IMG/VR virus record: IMGVR_UViG_3300009151_000047
Coordinates: 1-64,000 of that record
From: a virus
DNA length: 64,000 nt
Direction: 5' to 3' (one strand)
The notes beneath the pieces are model-generated. The model made no database searches and had not been told where the DNA came from. It worked only from the letters and a program-made list of their open reading frames with translations. This document shows positions 1 through 9,078 of this stretch, in pieces. Made by a program: the position numbers and the translations under genes. Each line of letters starts with the position of its first letter. Within the stretch, counting starts at the first letter, position 1.

Positions 1-440
1 CAGTGGGTAGTGACCGAAGTGGAACTAGAGTAGGTGGTGCTGGAGGTATAGGAAATACAACTACAATAATAACAACATCTATAGCTACTGCACAATCAGT
101 TGGACAAGTAGTATCATCAAGTGTTTATTTTTCTGGTGGTGGTGGCGGTGGTGCTGGTCTTACAGGTAATGCTGGTGGTGCTGGAGGTTCTGGCGGTGGT
201 GCAGCGGGAGGAACAGGTCAAGGAGCAGGTTCTTCAGCAACAGCAAATACTGGTGGAGGTGGCGGCGGTGGTGGAGATTCTCCAGCTATTGCTGGTGGTG
301 CTGGTGGTTCTGGTGCAGTTATAATAAAATATCCAGATACTTATCCTTTAGCAAGTGCAAACACAGGATCACCAATTTACATATTAGATAGTAATAATAG
401 AATTTATATATTCAAATCATCTGGTTCTATAACATTTTAA
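1..440 (+). CDS. Glycine-rich fibre-type protein, C-terminal part (5' end outside window)
   Basis: The frame is open from the left edge of the window, so only the last ~146 residues are seen and the true start lies upstream. The visible part is dominated by Gly, Ala, Ser and Thr, with several runs of six to eight glycines, followed by a short ordered tail with a VIIKYPD segment and ending in KSSGSITF. Glycine-rich blocks of this kind closed by a VIIxYP strand are common in phage tail-fibre or adhesin proteins. It is followed 37 bases later by the tail-fibre gene at 477, so a role in host adsorption is likely. This is inferred from composition and position; no enzymatic motif is visible. Confidence 0.6.
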   Translation, partial: VGSDRSGTRVGGAGGIGNTTTIITTSIATAQSVGQVVSSSVYFSGGGGGGAGLTGNAGGAGGSGGGAAGGTGQGAGSSATANTGGGGGGGGDSPAIAGGAGGSGAVIIKYPDTYPLASANTGSPIYILDSNNRIYIFKSSGSITF

Positions 441-445
441 AGTTT

Positions 446-453
446 AATAAATA
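446..453 (+). promoter_or_regulatory. Variant T4-type late promoter (AATAAATA)
   Basis: AATAAATA differs from the T4 late element TATAAATA only in its first base and ends 23 bases before the tail-fibre ATG, the same distance as exact elements elsewhere in the window. The same variant precedes gp19 and the gene at 60774. Confidence 0.45.
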
Positions 454-476
454 CGAGAAACAACAGGAATATTTAA

Positions 477-3371
477 ATGCCATTAGTTAAAATAGAACCA
501 TACTCAGCAAATAGTTCAGCAGATTTTACTTTTAATAATTTAATAGTAACTGGCAATCTATACTCTAATTATTCAAATTCTGCATTTCAAACTGCTAACA
601 GTGCTGGTGTTTATGCTAATGCTGCCTTTGCTCAAGCAAATTCTGGTTCTGGCGGTGCTTCAGGTTCATATGCAAATAGTGCATATCTTCAAGCCAACTC
701 TGCTTATCTGAGTCAAAACTCTACAGGTAATTATGCTAACAGTGCATATGGTATTGCCAATAGTGCTTTCACTGCTGCTAATACTGCCAACACAAATGCT
801 ATAAGTGCTGGTTCATATGCCAATTCTGCTTTTGCTCTTGCTAATAGTGTTGCTGCGGGTTCTGTAGATTCATGGGCAAGAAATGCAACCAACGCTGCTT
901 CTTCATATGCTAATAGTGGTTTTGTTCAAGCAAACACATCCAATACAAATGCCATAAGTGCAGGTAGTTATGCTAACTCCGCATATGCATTTGCTAATAC
1001 AATTAATACTTATAGTTATGGTGTTAATGATTTACAAAATACAAATATAACATCCGCATCATCATATGCCAATGGTGCATTTTTAACTGCCAATGCATCA
1101 GCTAATTACATTACATTAGGTACTGCTAATAGTGCAGCTAGTTATGCTAATGCTGCATTTCAAGCTGCTAACAGTGCTGGTGTTTATGCTAATGCTGCTT
1201 TTGCTCAAGCAAATTCTGGTTCTGGCGGTGCTTCAGGTTCATATGCCAACAGTGCATACCAAGCAGCTAATAGTGCAGGTGTTTATGCTAATGCTGCTTT
1301 TGCTGCTGCTAATTCTGGTTCTGGAGCCGACTCGTGGGCAAGAAGTGCTGCAAATAGTGCTAGTAGTTATGCTAATAGTGCATATACAAAAGCCAATAAT
1401 GCATTAGCAAACACGACAGGAACATTTGCTGGCGATTTAACTGTCAGTGGTAATTTGGTTGCTAATACTATTACATCAACAGGAACTCTTGGAACTATTA
1501 GTGGTGTAAATGTCATTTACTCAAATACATTTTTAGCTAATGGTGGTATAATATTTTCTGATGGATCTACTCAGAATACTGCAGCTAGTAACAGTTATTT
1601 TTATGGTGTTAATGCACAACAAAATACAAACATATCAACTGCAAATTCAACCGCTAATGCTGCTTTTGCAACTGCTAACAATTCTAACGTAGTAAACATT
1701 ACGCAGAATACAAATATTACATCTGCAGCATCATATGCTAACGGTGCTTTTGCACAAGCTAATGTATCTATATCAGCAGCATCATATGCCAATGGTGCTT
1801 TTGCAACTGCTAACAATGCTAACGTAGTAAACATTACACAAAATACAAATATTACATCTGCAGCATCATATGCCAATGGTGCATTTCAAGCTGCAAACAG
1901 TGCAGGTAGTTACGCTAATAGTGCCTATGCTGCGGCAAATACAGGTAGTCCAGATTCTTTGGCTAGAAGCACAGCTAATAGTGCATCAAGTTATGCTAAT
2001 GGAGCATTTCAAGCTGCAAACAGTGCAGGTAGTTACGCTAATAGTGCATACTTAACAGCTAACAGTGCAGGTAGTTATGCTAATAGTGCTTTCTTAAAAG
2101 CCAATAATGCATTAGCAAATACCACAGGAACATTTGGTGGTACATTGACCGTTGCAGGCACATTAAATGCTGATGGTCTTAGTATTACAGGTACTGGCGG
2201 TACAATCAGTGCATTGAATTTAATTTACTCAAATACAATTTTTGCTAACTCTAATGTAGGTATTGGTGTAACAACTACTAGTGCTAAACTTGACCTTGGT
2301 GGAACTGGTGTAGAGATTCCACAGATAATTTGGTCAAGAGGAAGTGATGACTCTGCATTTATTTCTAAACTTAAAACAGGAAATACTGGAACTTCTGCGG
2401 TGCAAAGTTCTATTGGTTTAGATTACTTAAATGATTTTGCAGCTATTAAATTTTATAGAGCAAGTACCGCTGGTGAGATACACTTTTATACCGGTTCTAC
2501 TGGTGCAATTGGTACAGAAAAAATGAGACTTAATAGCACAGGTCTTGGTATTGGTACAAGTTCACCATCAACAATTCTTGAAGTAAGTTCCGCAACTCCA
2601 GTAGTTACGGTAACAGGCACAGGAACAACAGCATCTAGTCAAAATTTTACAAATAATGGCGCGGCTCAAAGAACAACCATTGGTGTAGAAAGAGCATCTG
2701 GTGGTGGATTGTTTGTTGGTTCAAGTGCAAATGCGGCAGTATTTGGTTCTGCCGGCGCTGCAGTTACTCAATTTGCCACAAACAATAATGTCAGAGTGAC
2801 TATTGATACATCAGGTTATGTAGGTATTGGTACAAATGCGCCTGGAATGCCTCTTGAAGTAGTTGGCGAAATAAAAACAGGTAGAGTAAATTCATCTGCT
2901 GAAGGTGGACAATTAAGTTTTGGAAGAAGCACTGATAACGCAAATGCATGGTTTATTGATGTATATGGATCTTCTGCAACACCAGATATAAGATTATTAA
3001 ATGCTTCTGGTGTCGGTGTTACTATTGTTAATGGTGCAAGTGCTTGGTCAACTTATTCAGATGAAAAATTAAAAACAAATTTAAAACCAATTGAAAATGC
3101 TATCTCTATATTAAATTCTATCAGATGTGTCACATATCATCGCAAAGATATTGATATACCAGAATCAAAAAGAAGGATTGGTATTATTGCACAAGATATT
3201 GTTGGAAAAATAGATGAAGCTTTAGATAATGTAACAAATGAAATTGACGGTATAGATTATCTTTCAGTTCGTTATACAGAATTAGTTCCACATCTAATTA
3301 AAGGTATTCAAGAACAACAAGCACTTATTGAATCATTAACAACAAGACTAACAGCACTGGAGAATAAATAA
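477..3371 (+). CDS. Repeat-built tail fibre with C-terminal S74 autoproteolytic chaperone domain
   Basis: A 964-residue fibre. Residues ~30-540 are made of short degenerate repeats of the type YANSAFxxANSA, in two blocks that each end in a longer module containing KANNALANTTGTF followed by a beta-rich spacer ending IYSNT. Residues ~590-840 are non-repetitive and beta-rich, probably the receptor-facing part. The C-terminus (from ~860) contains SDEKLKTN, GIIAQDI and a final coiled coil: this is the peptidase S74 intramolecular chaperone, which trimerises the fibre and then cuts itself off at the Ser of the SDEKLK motif. The ATG is preceded by CAGGAAT. The strong repetition suggests length variation by recombination. 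Confidence 0.9.
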   Translation: MPLVKIEPYSANSSADFTFNNLIVTGNLYSNYSNSAFQTANSAGVYANAAFAQANSGSGGASGSYANSAYLQANSAYLSQNSTGNYANSAYGIANSAFTAANTANTNAISAGSYANSAFALANSVAAGSVDSWARNATNAASSYANSGFVQANTSNTNAISAGSYANSAYAFANTINTYSYGVNDLQNTNITSASSYANGAFLTANASANYITLGTANSAASYANAAFQAANSAGVYANAAFAQANSGSGGASGSYANSAYQAANSAGVYANAAFAAANSGSGADSWARSAANSASSYANSAYTKANNALANTTGTFAGDLTVSGNLVANTITSTGTLGTISGVNVIYSNTFLANGGIIFSDGSTQNTAASNSYFYGVNAQQNTNISTANSTANAAFATANNSNVVNITQNTNITSAASYANGAFAQANVSISAASYANGAFATANNANVVNITQNTNITSAASYANGAFQAANSAGSYANSAYAAANTGSPDSLARSTANSASSYANGAFQAANSAGSYANSAYLTANSAGSYANSAFLKANNALANTTGTFGGTLTVAGTLNADGLSITGTGGTISALNLIYSNTIFANSNVGIGVTTTSAKLDLGGTGVEIPQIIWSRGSDDSAFISKLKTGNTGTSAVQSSIGLDYLNDFAAIKFYRASTAGEIHFYTGSTGAIGTEKMRLNSTGLGIGTSSPSTILEVSSATPVVTVTGTGTTASSQNFTNNGAAQRTTIGVERASGGGLFVGSSANAAVFGSAGAAVTQFATNNNVRVTIDTSGYVGIGTNAPGMPLEVVGEIKTGRVNSSAEGGQLSFGRSTDNANAWFIDVYGSSATPDIRLLNASGVGVTIVNGASAWSTYSDEKLKTNLKPIENAISILNSIRCVTYHRKDIDIPESKRRIGIIAQDIVGKIDEALDNVTNEIDGIDYLSVRYTELVPHLIKGIQEQQALIESLTTRLTALENK
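570..2105 (+). repeat. Degenerate in-frame repeats of the fibre shaft
   Basis: Units of about 39-48 bases encode YAN(S/G)A(F/Y)xxAN motifs. Some copies are identical over tens of bases, for example the units near 1880-1930 and 2005-2055, and the units near 1700-1760 and 1820-1880. They are coding repeats, not a CRISPR array. Confidence 0.85.
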
Positions 3372-3685
3372 TGGCAGTTACAAAAACATGGAATATTGAA
3401 CAAATGGATCGTAATGCATCCGATGGATTAGTTACTGTCGTTCATTGGAGAGCAAATGCAACTGAGACTGTAGGAGAACATACATATTATAGTAATGTAT
3501 ATGGTTCACTTTCACTCACTCGTGGTGATACATTTATTGCTTTTGACAGTTTAACTGAAGAAATTGTAGTTGATTGGGTAAAGAACACTTTAGGAACAGA
3601 ACAAGTCACTGATTATGAAAACTCATTAATTGATCAAATTGAATCGCAAAAAAATCCAGTTACATTAACTGGTAAACCTTGGTAA
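3371..3685 (+). CDS. Conserved phage protein of unknown function (104 aa)
   Basis: A small protein that starts in the TAATG junction with the fibre gene stop, so it is translationally coupled to it. It begins MAVTKTWNIEQM and is rich in Trp, Thr and beta-prone segments. Similar small proteins sit next to structural genes in marine T4-like phages (I recall the label DUF7936, which should be confirmed). No catalytic motif or membrane segment is visible. Its place between fibre and neck genes suggests a virion or assembly role. Confidence 0.6.
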   Translation: MAVTKTWNIEQMDRNASDGLVTVVHWRANATETVGEHTYYSNVYGSLSLTRGDTFIAFDSLTEEIVVDWVKNTLGTEQVTDYENSLIDQIESQKNPVTLTGKPW

Positions 3686-3708
3686 ATATAACTTTTAAAG
3701 GATGAAGT

Positions 3709-3864
3709 ATGTTAAAACTTGAATTGAATTTAGATGAAGTAAATATTATCTTAGCCGGATTAGGAAAATTACCATTTGAATCTGTGTTTCGTTTGGTAAA
3801 AAATCTTGAAGAACAACTTGGTCCACAGTTGAACGAACAACAAGGCCAACAATCTTCAGTGTAA
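3709..3864 (+). CDS. Small conserved phage protein (51 aa)
   Basis: A 51-residue protein with an AAAGGA ribosome binding site about 6 bases before the ATG. It starts MLKLELNLDEVNIILAGLG and continues as one predicted amphipathic helix pair, with a Gln-rich tail. Small proteins with an LNLDEVNxILxxLGKLP motif are frequent in T4-like marine phages and have no known function. It lies in the gap between the 104-aa gene and gp13. Confidence 0.65.
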   Translation: MLKLELNLDEVNIILAGLGKLPFESVFRLVKNLEEQLGPQLNEQQGQQSSV

Positions 3865-3890
3865 CTCTATTAGTAGTAAGAGTATTATGT

Positions 3891-3898
3891 TATAAATA
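3891..3898 (+). promoter_or_regulatory. T4-type late promoter upstream of gp13
   Basis: Exact TATAAATA, ending 25 bases before the gp13 ATG. This is the element recognised by RNA polymerase carrying the gp55 sigma factor, which is encoded at 22248. Confidence 0.75.
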
Positions 3899-3922
3899 GA
3901 TAATACTACTATAGGTGGAAAC

Positions 3923-4876
3923 ATGGCAAAACCAACAACAAGAGCCCAATTTAAAGATTATTGTCTACGTAGATTGGGTCATCCAGTCATTCAAATCAAT
4001 GTTGATGACGATCAGGTAGAAGATCGGATTGATGATGCTTTAGCATTTTTCCATGACTATCATTTTGATGGTTGTCAAAAAATGTTTATGAAACACAAAG
4101 TTACTCAAATAGATATAGACCGTAAATGGATTTATTGTCCTGATTCGGTTCTGTTTGTTACTGGTGTGTTGCCATTTGATAACTCAACATCATCTGTAAA
4201 TATGTTTGATATGCGTTATCAATTAAGATTACACGATCTCTATGACTTCACATCTGTATCTTATGTGTCATATGAGATTACAATGCAACATATTACCACA
4301 TTGAATATGTTGTTTTCTGGTATGCCACAGTTTAGATTCAATCGGCATATGAATAAGATATTCCTTGATATTGATTGGTCAAGAGATGTAATGTTAAATG
4401 AATATCTGGTAATGGAATGTTATAGAAAATTAGATCCAGATACAATGACAGTAGAAGGCACTGCAAATGTTGCTGCATCTAATGTTATGGTTGTAGGAAC
4501 AGGTACAACATTTACAAGAGATATTTTAATTGGTGATGAAATTAATTTTGGCACTCAAGTAAGAACAGTTGTTGAAATTAATTCTGATATTGCTTTAAAT
4601 GTTAGCAGTGCATTTACTACTACCAATACCGCAATAACACTGACTAAAGATGGCATCACAGATATTTGGAATGATAGATTTCTCAAGAAGTATGCTACAG
4701 AGAAAATTAAATATCAATGGGGTACCAATCTAAGTAAGTTTGCTAATGTGCAATTACCTGGCGGTGTTACTTTAGATGGACCAAGAATCATGCAAGAAGC
4801 ACAAGCAGAAATTGATAAAATAGAAGAAGAGATGCAATCATACAATGTGTTGCCCAATGAAATGTTTGTAGGATAA
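3923..4876 (+). CDS. 13: Neck protein gp13-like
   Basis: 317 residues, against 309 in T4 gp13. The N-terminus (FKDYCLRRLGHPVIQINV, then an acidic DDDQVEDRIDDAL helix) is the characteristic start of gp13-type neck proteins in T4-like phages. gp13 joins gp14 in the neck ring that closes the filled head and receives the tail. The order gp13, gp14, gp15, gp16, gp17 follows exactly. It has its own late promoter; the stop codon overlaps the gp14 start (TAATG). Confidence 0.85.
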   Translation: MAKPTTRAQFKDYCLRRLGHPVIQINVDDDQVEDRIDDALAFFHDYHFDGCQKMFMKHKVTQIDIDRKWIYCPDSVLFVTGVLPFDNSTSSVNMFDMRYQLRLHDLYDFTSVSYVSYEITMQHITTLNMLFSGMPQFRFNRHMNKIFLDIDWSRDVMLNEYLVMECYRKLDPDTMTVEGTANVAASNVMVVGTGTTFTRDILIGDEINFGTQVRTVVEINSDIALNVSSAFTTTNTAITLTKDGITDIWNDRFLKKYATEKIKYQWGTNLSKFANVQLPGGVTLDGPRIMQEAQAEIDKIEEEMQSYNVLPNEMFVG

Positions 4877-5769
4877 TGGCAACCAACTTTTATTTTAATA
4901 ATTTTCCAATCAATCAAATAACAAGTGAGCAATTACTTGTTGAAGATTTAGTTATTGAATCTATGCAAGTTAATGGCATGGATGTTTATTATATGCCTTT
5001 TTCTTCAAGAGATAGTATTGACCAAATTTATGGTGAAGATACTATAAAACAATTCCGTAATGCATATCAAATGGAAATGTATCTTGAGAATGTTACTGGT
5101 ATGGACGGTGAAGGTGACTTCATTTCTAAGTTTGGTCTAGAGATTAAAGATGAAGTTACTTTATTAATGTCACGAAGAAGATTTGCATCAACAGTACCAT
5201 TACATAGACCAAGAGAAGGTGATTTAGTTTATATACCTTTAGTTCAAAACTTTTTTGAAATAACTTTTGTAGAACATGAAAATGACCAAGCAATGTTTTA
5301 TACGTTAGGTCGTGGTCGTGGTGGTAACGTCTATGTCTATGCATTAAAGATGAAACAGTTTGTATTCTCTGAAGAAATTATTAGTACCGGTGTTCAAGAA
5401 GTTGATAATCAAATATTTGATTCTTATAAGAGAACACGATTGGCATTATCAAATACTGGAAGTGGAACATACTTATCAAGTGAAATTGTTTATCAAGGTG
5501 CAAACTTAGCATATGCAAATGCTCAAGCTATTGTGTATTCGTTTGTACCATACTCCACATTAAACGTAATTCAAGTTCGTGGTGATTTTGTTGCATCTGC
5601 TAATGTTATAGGTGTTACAAGTAATGCTCGTTACATATTATTAGCAGAAGATGATACCACACAAGCTAATAATAATATCTTTGAAGATATAGCAGACAAT
5701 ACGTTAATAGAAGGTGAATCGGATAGTATCATTGATTTCACTGAGCATAATCCGTTTGGAGAAGCATAA
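4876..5769 (+). CDS. 14: Neck protein gp14-like
   Basis: 297 residues, against 256 in T4. The N-terminal NFYFNNF segment, the QMEMYLENVTGMDGEGDFIS region and the position between gp13 and gp15 identify it as the second neck-ring protein. It begins in a TAATG overlap with gp13 and ends in another with gp15, so the block is translated as a unit. The C-terminal ~100 residues, from about 195 on, are the probable source of the extra length. Confidence 0.85.
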   Translation: MATNFYFNNFPINQITSEQLLVEDLVIESMQVNGMDVYYMPFSSRDSIDQIYGEDTIKQFRNAYQMEMYLENVTGMDGEGDFISKFGLEIKDEVTLLMSRRRFASTVPLHRPREGDLVYIPLVQNFFEITFVEHENDQAMFYTLGRGRGGNVYVYALKMKQFVFSEEIISTGVQEVDNQIFDSYKRTRLALSNTGSGTYLSSEIVYQGANLAYANAQAIVYSFVPYSTLNVIQVRGDFVASANVIGVTSNARYILLAEDDTTQANNNIFEDIADNTLIEGESDSIIDFTEHNPFGEA

Positions 5770-6563
5770 TGCTGGGTAATAGTCATTTTTATAATAGAAC
5801 AATTAGAAAAATAGTTGTTGCATTTGGAACACTATTCAATGACATCCAATTAGTAAGATATAATAAAGCAGGTACAATCGATTATGAAAAAATCAAAGTA
5901 CCTTTATCTTATGGTCCAAAAGAAAAATATTTTACGAGATTAACTACAGATCCGTCATTAACAAAATCTATTGCCACATCATTACCAAGAATGAGTTTTG
6001 ATTTGGATGGTTTAAGTTACGATTCATCACGAAAACATATTACACTACAGAATAACTTTTCAGCAAATACTGTTTCTGGTTCTTATAATAGTCAATATGC
6101 ACCTGTACCATATAGTTTTGATTTTTCATTATCAATATATGTTAGAAATATTGAAGATGGTACACAGATATTAGAACAGATATTACCATTTTTTACACCA
6201 GATTATACTGTTACTGTGAATTTTATTCCAAGTATGAATAGAACATATGACATGCCAGTAATATTAAATTCTGTATCACCTTCGATAGACTATGAGGGTG
6301 ATATGATGACTACAAGAATGGTTATGTGGAATTTATCTTTTACTGTTAAAGCATACATATTCCCACCAGTAAAACCTGCAACATTAATAACTACTGCAAA
6401 TACAAATACTATGATTGTTACAGATTCTACTGATATCGCAAATAGTAATAGTGTTAATGCATTTGCTACATCTACTAAACCATATCCAGTTAGTGCAAAT
6501 GCTTCATCACATTATGGATTCTCAGAAAACTTTACAGAATGGCCTGAAACTTTACCATCATGA
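5769..6563 (+). CDS. 15: Tail completion and sheath stabiliser gp15-like
   Basis: 264 residues, against 272 in T4. It has the typical start (LGNSHFYNRTIRKIVVAFGTLFND), the SYGPKEKYFTRL motif and the MTTRMVMWNLSFTVKAY segment near residue 190. In T4 gp15 forms the hexameric ring that caps the tail tube and sheath and binds the neck. The start overlaps the gp14 stop (TAATG); its stop overlaps gp16 by four bases (ATGA). Confidence 0.88.
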   Translation: MLGNSHFYNRTIRKIVVAFGTLFNDIQLVRYNKAGTIDYEKIKVPLSYGPKEKYFTRLTTDPSLTKSIATSLPRMSFDLDGLSYDSSRKHITLQNNFSANTVSGSYNSQYAPVPYSFDFSLSIYVRNIEDGTQILEQILPFFTPDYTVTVNFIPSMNRTYDMPVILNSVSPSIDYEGDMMTTRMVMWNLSFTVKAYIFPPVKPATLITTANTNTMIVTDSTDIANSNSVNAFATSTKPYPVSANASSHYGFSENFTEWPETLPS

Positions 6564-6955
6564 AAACTCTAGAAAAAAATCTATCAGAAATTTTTGATAT
6601 TGAACCTACTGAAAAATTGGTAGAAGAAATGCCTGTAGTTGTATCCACAAATAATGATGTTGAAACAGATTTTAATATTGCTAGAACAAATATCAATTCA
6701 TTATTACAAAAAGGTAATGTTGCAGTTGATAATTTATTAAATGTAGCAAAAGAAACAGAACATCCAAGAGCATATGAAGTTGTTGCCAATCTAATTAAGA
6801 CGATGGCAGACTTAAATAAAGATTTATTAGATATACAAAAGAAAAGAAAAGAATTAAATAACAATCAACCAACATCAGAAAAAACCGTTATAGATAAAGC
6901 AGTATTCATCGGTTCAACTGCAGAGATGGTAAAACTAATTAGGAGTAGTAAATAA
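6560..6955 (+). CDS. 16: Terminase small subunit gp16-like
   Basis: 131 residues, against 164 in T4. A mostly alpha-helical protein with the conserved central segment HPRAYEVVANLIKTMADLN found in gp16 of T4-like phages. It recognises or regulates DNA entry during packaging and stimulates the gp17 ATPase. It starts in a four-base overlap with gp15. Unusually, the next gene is not gp17 but a Dps-like gene joined by a TAATG overlap. Confidence 0.83.
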   Translation: MKTLEKNLSEIFDIEPTEKLVEEMPVVVSTNNDVETDFNIARTNINSLLQKGNVAVDNLLNVAKETEHPRAYEVVANLIKTMADLNKDLLDIQKKRKELNNNQPTSEKTVIDKAVFIGSTAEMVKLIRSSK

Positions 6956-7389
6956 TGGATCAACTAATCCAACAATTAAAAGTAATCTTAGCAACCAACT
7001 TTTGCCTTTACCTAAAGACACATAACTATCATTGGAACATTGAAGGTAAAGATTTTCCACAATATCATTCTTTTCTTGATGGTCTCTACAATGATATTTG
7101 GGCACAGACAGATGATATCGCTGAACATCTAAGAAGATTAGATTCATATGCGCCAGGTTCATTAACAAGATTTAAAGAGTTATCAGATATTCAAGATGCA
7201 ACAACAATACCAATGGCACTATCAATGATGGCAGAAATCAAAGCCGATAATGACAGATACATTTATCATCTTCGTGCAGGTATTGTTGCAGCCGATCAAG
7301 CGAATGAACCAGCAGTATCTAATTTCTTGCAAGACTTATTGGGTAAACATCAGAAACATGCATGGATGTTGAGAAGTATTATTAAGTAA
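6955..7389 (+). CDS. Dps-like mini-ferritin inserted between the terminase genes
   Basis: 144 residues forming a four-helix bundle of the Dps family. The ferroxidase residues of E. coli Dps (H51, H63, D67, D78, E82) are matched with exact spacing by H26, H38, D42, D53 and E57, in the segments YHWNIEGKDF and QTDDIAEHL. Dps proteins assemble into 12-mers that oxidise and store iron with peroxide and protect DNA. Both borders are TAATG overlaps with gp16 and gp17, so it is expressed late in the packaging operon. The product could protect packaged or replicating DNA from oxidation; that role is inference. Confidence 0.87.
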   Translation: MDQLIQQLKVILATNFCLYLKTHNYHWNIEGKDFPQYHSFLDGLYNDIWAQTDDIAEHLRRLDSYAPGSLTRFKELSDIQDATTIPMALSMMAEIKADNDRYIYHLRAGIVAADQANEPAVSNFLQDLLGKHQKHAWMLRSIIK

Positions 7390-9017
7390 TGCAAGGTTAT
7401 TTAGGTAATCCAAAACTAAAACCCACAGGAATTGAATTATCATACACTGAAGAACAAGCAATAGAAATTGCAAAGTGTATAGATGATCCTGTTTACTTCA
7501 TTAAGACGTATGTAAAAATCGTCAACGTGGACCGTGGTCTTATTCCATTTGAGATGTGGCCATTTCAAGAAGATATGGTCAGAAATTTCCATGAGAATCG
7601 TTTTAGTATTTGTAAGATGCCTCGACAAGTTGGTAAAACAACAACATCTGCGGGTTACATGTTATGGTGTGTATTATTCAAAGAAAACTTTTCAGTTGCA
7701 ATTCTTGCTAACAAAGGTAATCTCGCACAAGATATTTTAAGTAGAATACAATATGCATATGAATATTTACCAATTTGGTTACAACAAGGTATTGTAGTTT
7801 GGAATAAAAGAAGTTTAGAATTAGAGAACGGTTCTAAGATTGCCGCATTTGCAACATCAAATTCTGGTGTTCGTGGAGGAACATACAACTTAATCTTTCT
7901 TGATGAGTTTGCTTTCGTTCCACAGAATATGGCAAATGATTTCTTTACATCTACATATCCCGTTATCTCTTCAGGTAAAACAACAAAAGTAATCATTGTA
8001 TCTACACCTTATGGCCTAAATCATTTCTATAAGATGTGGGTAGATGCAACAGAGAAACGGTCATTATATAAACCACTTGAAGTTCACTGGTCAATGGTAC
8101 CAGGTAGAGATCAAAAGTGGAAAGAAGAAACAATTAGAAATACTAGTGAAGAACAATTTCAACAAGAGTTTGAAACTGAATTCATTGGTTCTTCTGCAAC
8201 ATTAATACCTGGTATTATATTAAGACAATTAGCATTTAGAGATCCATTAAGTTCTATTGAAGGATTAGATATACATGAAATGCCAAGACCAGATAGAACG
8301 TATGTAATGACTGTAGACTGTGCAGAAGGTGTAGGTCAAGACTATTCTACAGTTGCAGTTGTTGATGTAACAGATATACCATATAAACTAGTGGCAAAAT
8401 ATAGAGATAATAACATTGCACCTTTACTCTTTCCTACTATCATATATAATATTGGACAAAGATATAATGGTGCATTTCTGTTGGCAGAGACTAATAATGT
8501 AGGTCAACAAGTTGTTGACATTTTACATTATGAATTAGAATACGAGAATATATTCAAAATACAAAAACATGTTACAAAAGGTCAGCATTTATCTGCTGGT
8601 TATAAGAAAGCGGTATCATTTGGTATAAAGACCACAACACCCGTTAAGAAGATTGGGTGTGCAAACTTAAAGACTTTGGTAGAAACAAAGAAACTAATCA
8701 TTGAAGATTTTGATATTATATCTGAGTTAAACACATTTGTCAAGGTAAGAGATTCATATGAGGCAGAAGAAGGTAATCATGACGATTTGGTGATGGCATT
8801 AGTTCTATTTTCCTGGTTAACATCTCAAACTTTCTTTAGAGAAACTACAAATTCTGATATCAGACGTAGATTAATGGAAGAAAGCAAGATGCATTTAGAA
8901 GATGAATATATGCCAATAGGTATTTTTGATGATGGAAAAGAAGAAGAAAAGATGTATGATGGTGAGGACATATGGACCGTAGCGAAGAATCGTGGTTATA
9001 TGCCGTCAACATTCTAA
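7389..9017 (+). CDS. 17: Terminase large subunit gp17-like
   Basis: 542 residues, against 610 in T4. The N-terminal ATPase has Walker A MPRQVGKTT (K83, T84), Walker B NLIFLDEF (D172, E173) and the coupling motif IIVSTPYG. The C-terminal RNase H-like nuclease has its first acidic residue in MTVDCAEG (D310) and the last in NHDDLVMAL (D465/D466). It is the DNA-packaging motor and headful nuclease. The start overlaps the Dps-like gene stop; the gene ends before the gp18 promoter. Confidence 0.95.
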   Translation: MQGYLGNPKLKPTGIELSYTEEQAIEIAKCIDDPVYFIKTYVKIVNVDRGLIPFEMWPFQEDMVRNFHENRFSICKMPRQVGKTTTSAGYMLWCVLFKENFSVAILANKGNLAQDILSRIQYAYEYLPIWLQQGIVVWNKRSLELENGSKIAAFATSNSGVRGGTYNLIFLDEFAFVPQNMANDFFTSTYPVISSGKTTKVIIVSTPYGLNHFYKMWVDATEKRSLYKPLEVHWSMVPGRDQKWKEETIRNTSEEQFQQEFETEFIGSSATLIPGIILRQLAFRDPLSSIEGLDIHEMPRPDRTYVMTVDCAEGVGQDYSTVAVVDVTDIPYKLVAKYRDNNIAPLLFPTIIYNIGQRYNGAFLLAETNNVGQQVVDILHYELEYENIFKIQKHVTKGQHLSAGYKKAVSFGIKTTTPVKKIGCANLKTLVETKKLIIEDFDIISELNTFVKVRDSYEAEEGNHDDLVMALVLFSWLTSQTFFRETTNSDIRRRLMEESKMHLEDEYMPIGIFDDGKEEEKMYDGEDIWTVAKNRGYMPSTF

Positions 9018-9020
9018 AAT

Positions 9021-9028
9021 TATAAATA
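9021..9028 (+). promoter_or_regulatory. T4-type late promoter upstream of gp18
   Basis: Exact TATAAATA just after the gp17 stop. The element ends 51 bases before the gp18 ATG, giving a longer leader than at other late genes here. The leader contains AAAAAGGAGAAAATAAC, a strong ribosome binding site. Confidence 0.75.
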
Positions 9029-9078
9029 TACTATAAATTGAGTTATAAATTCCATGAATATAAAAAGGAGAAAATAAC

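Noticed and set aside
570-2105. CRISPR-like or satellite repeat array
   Set aside because: The repeats are degenerate, in frame and encode YANSA-type fibre units; there are no constant direct repeats with unique spacers.
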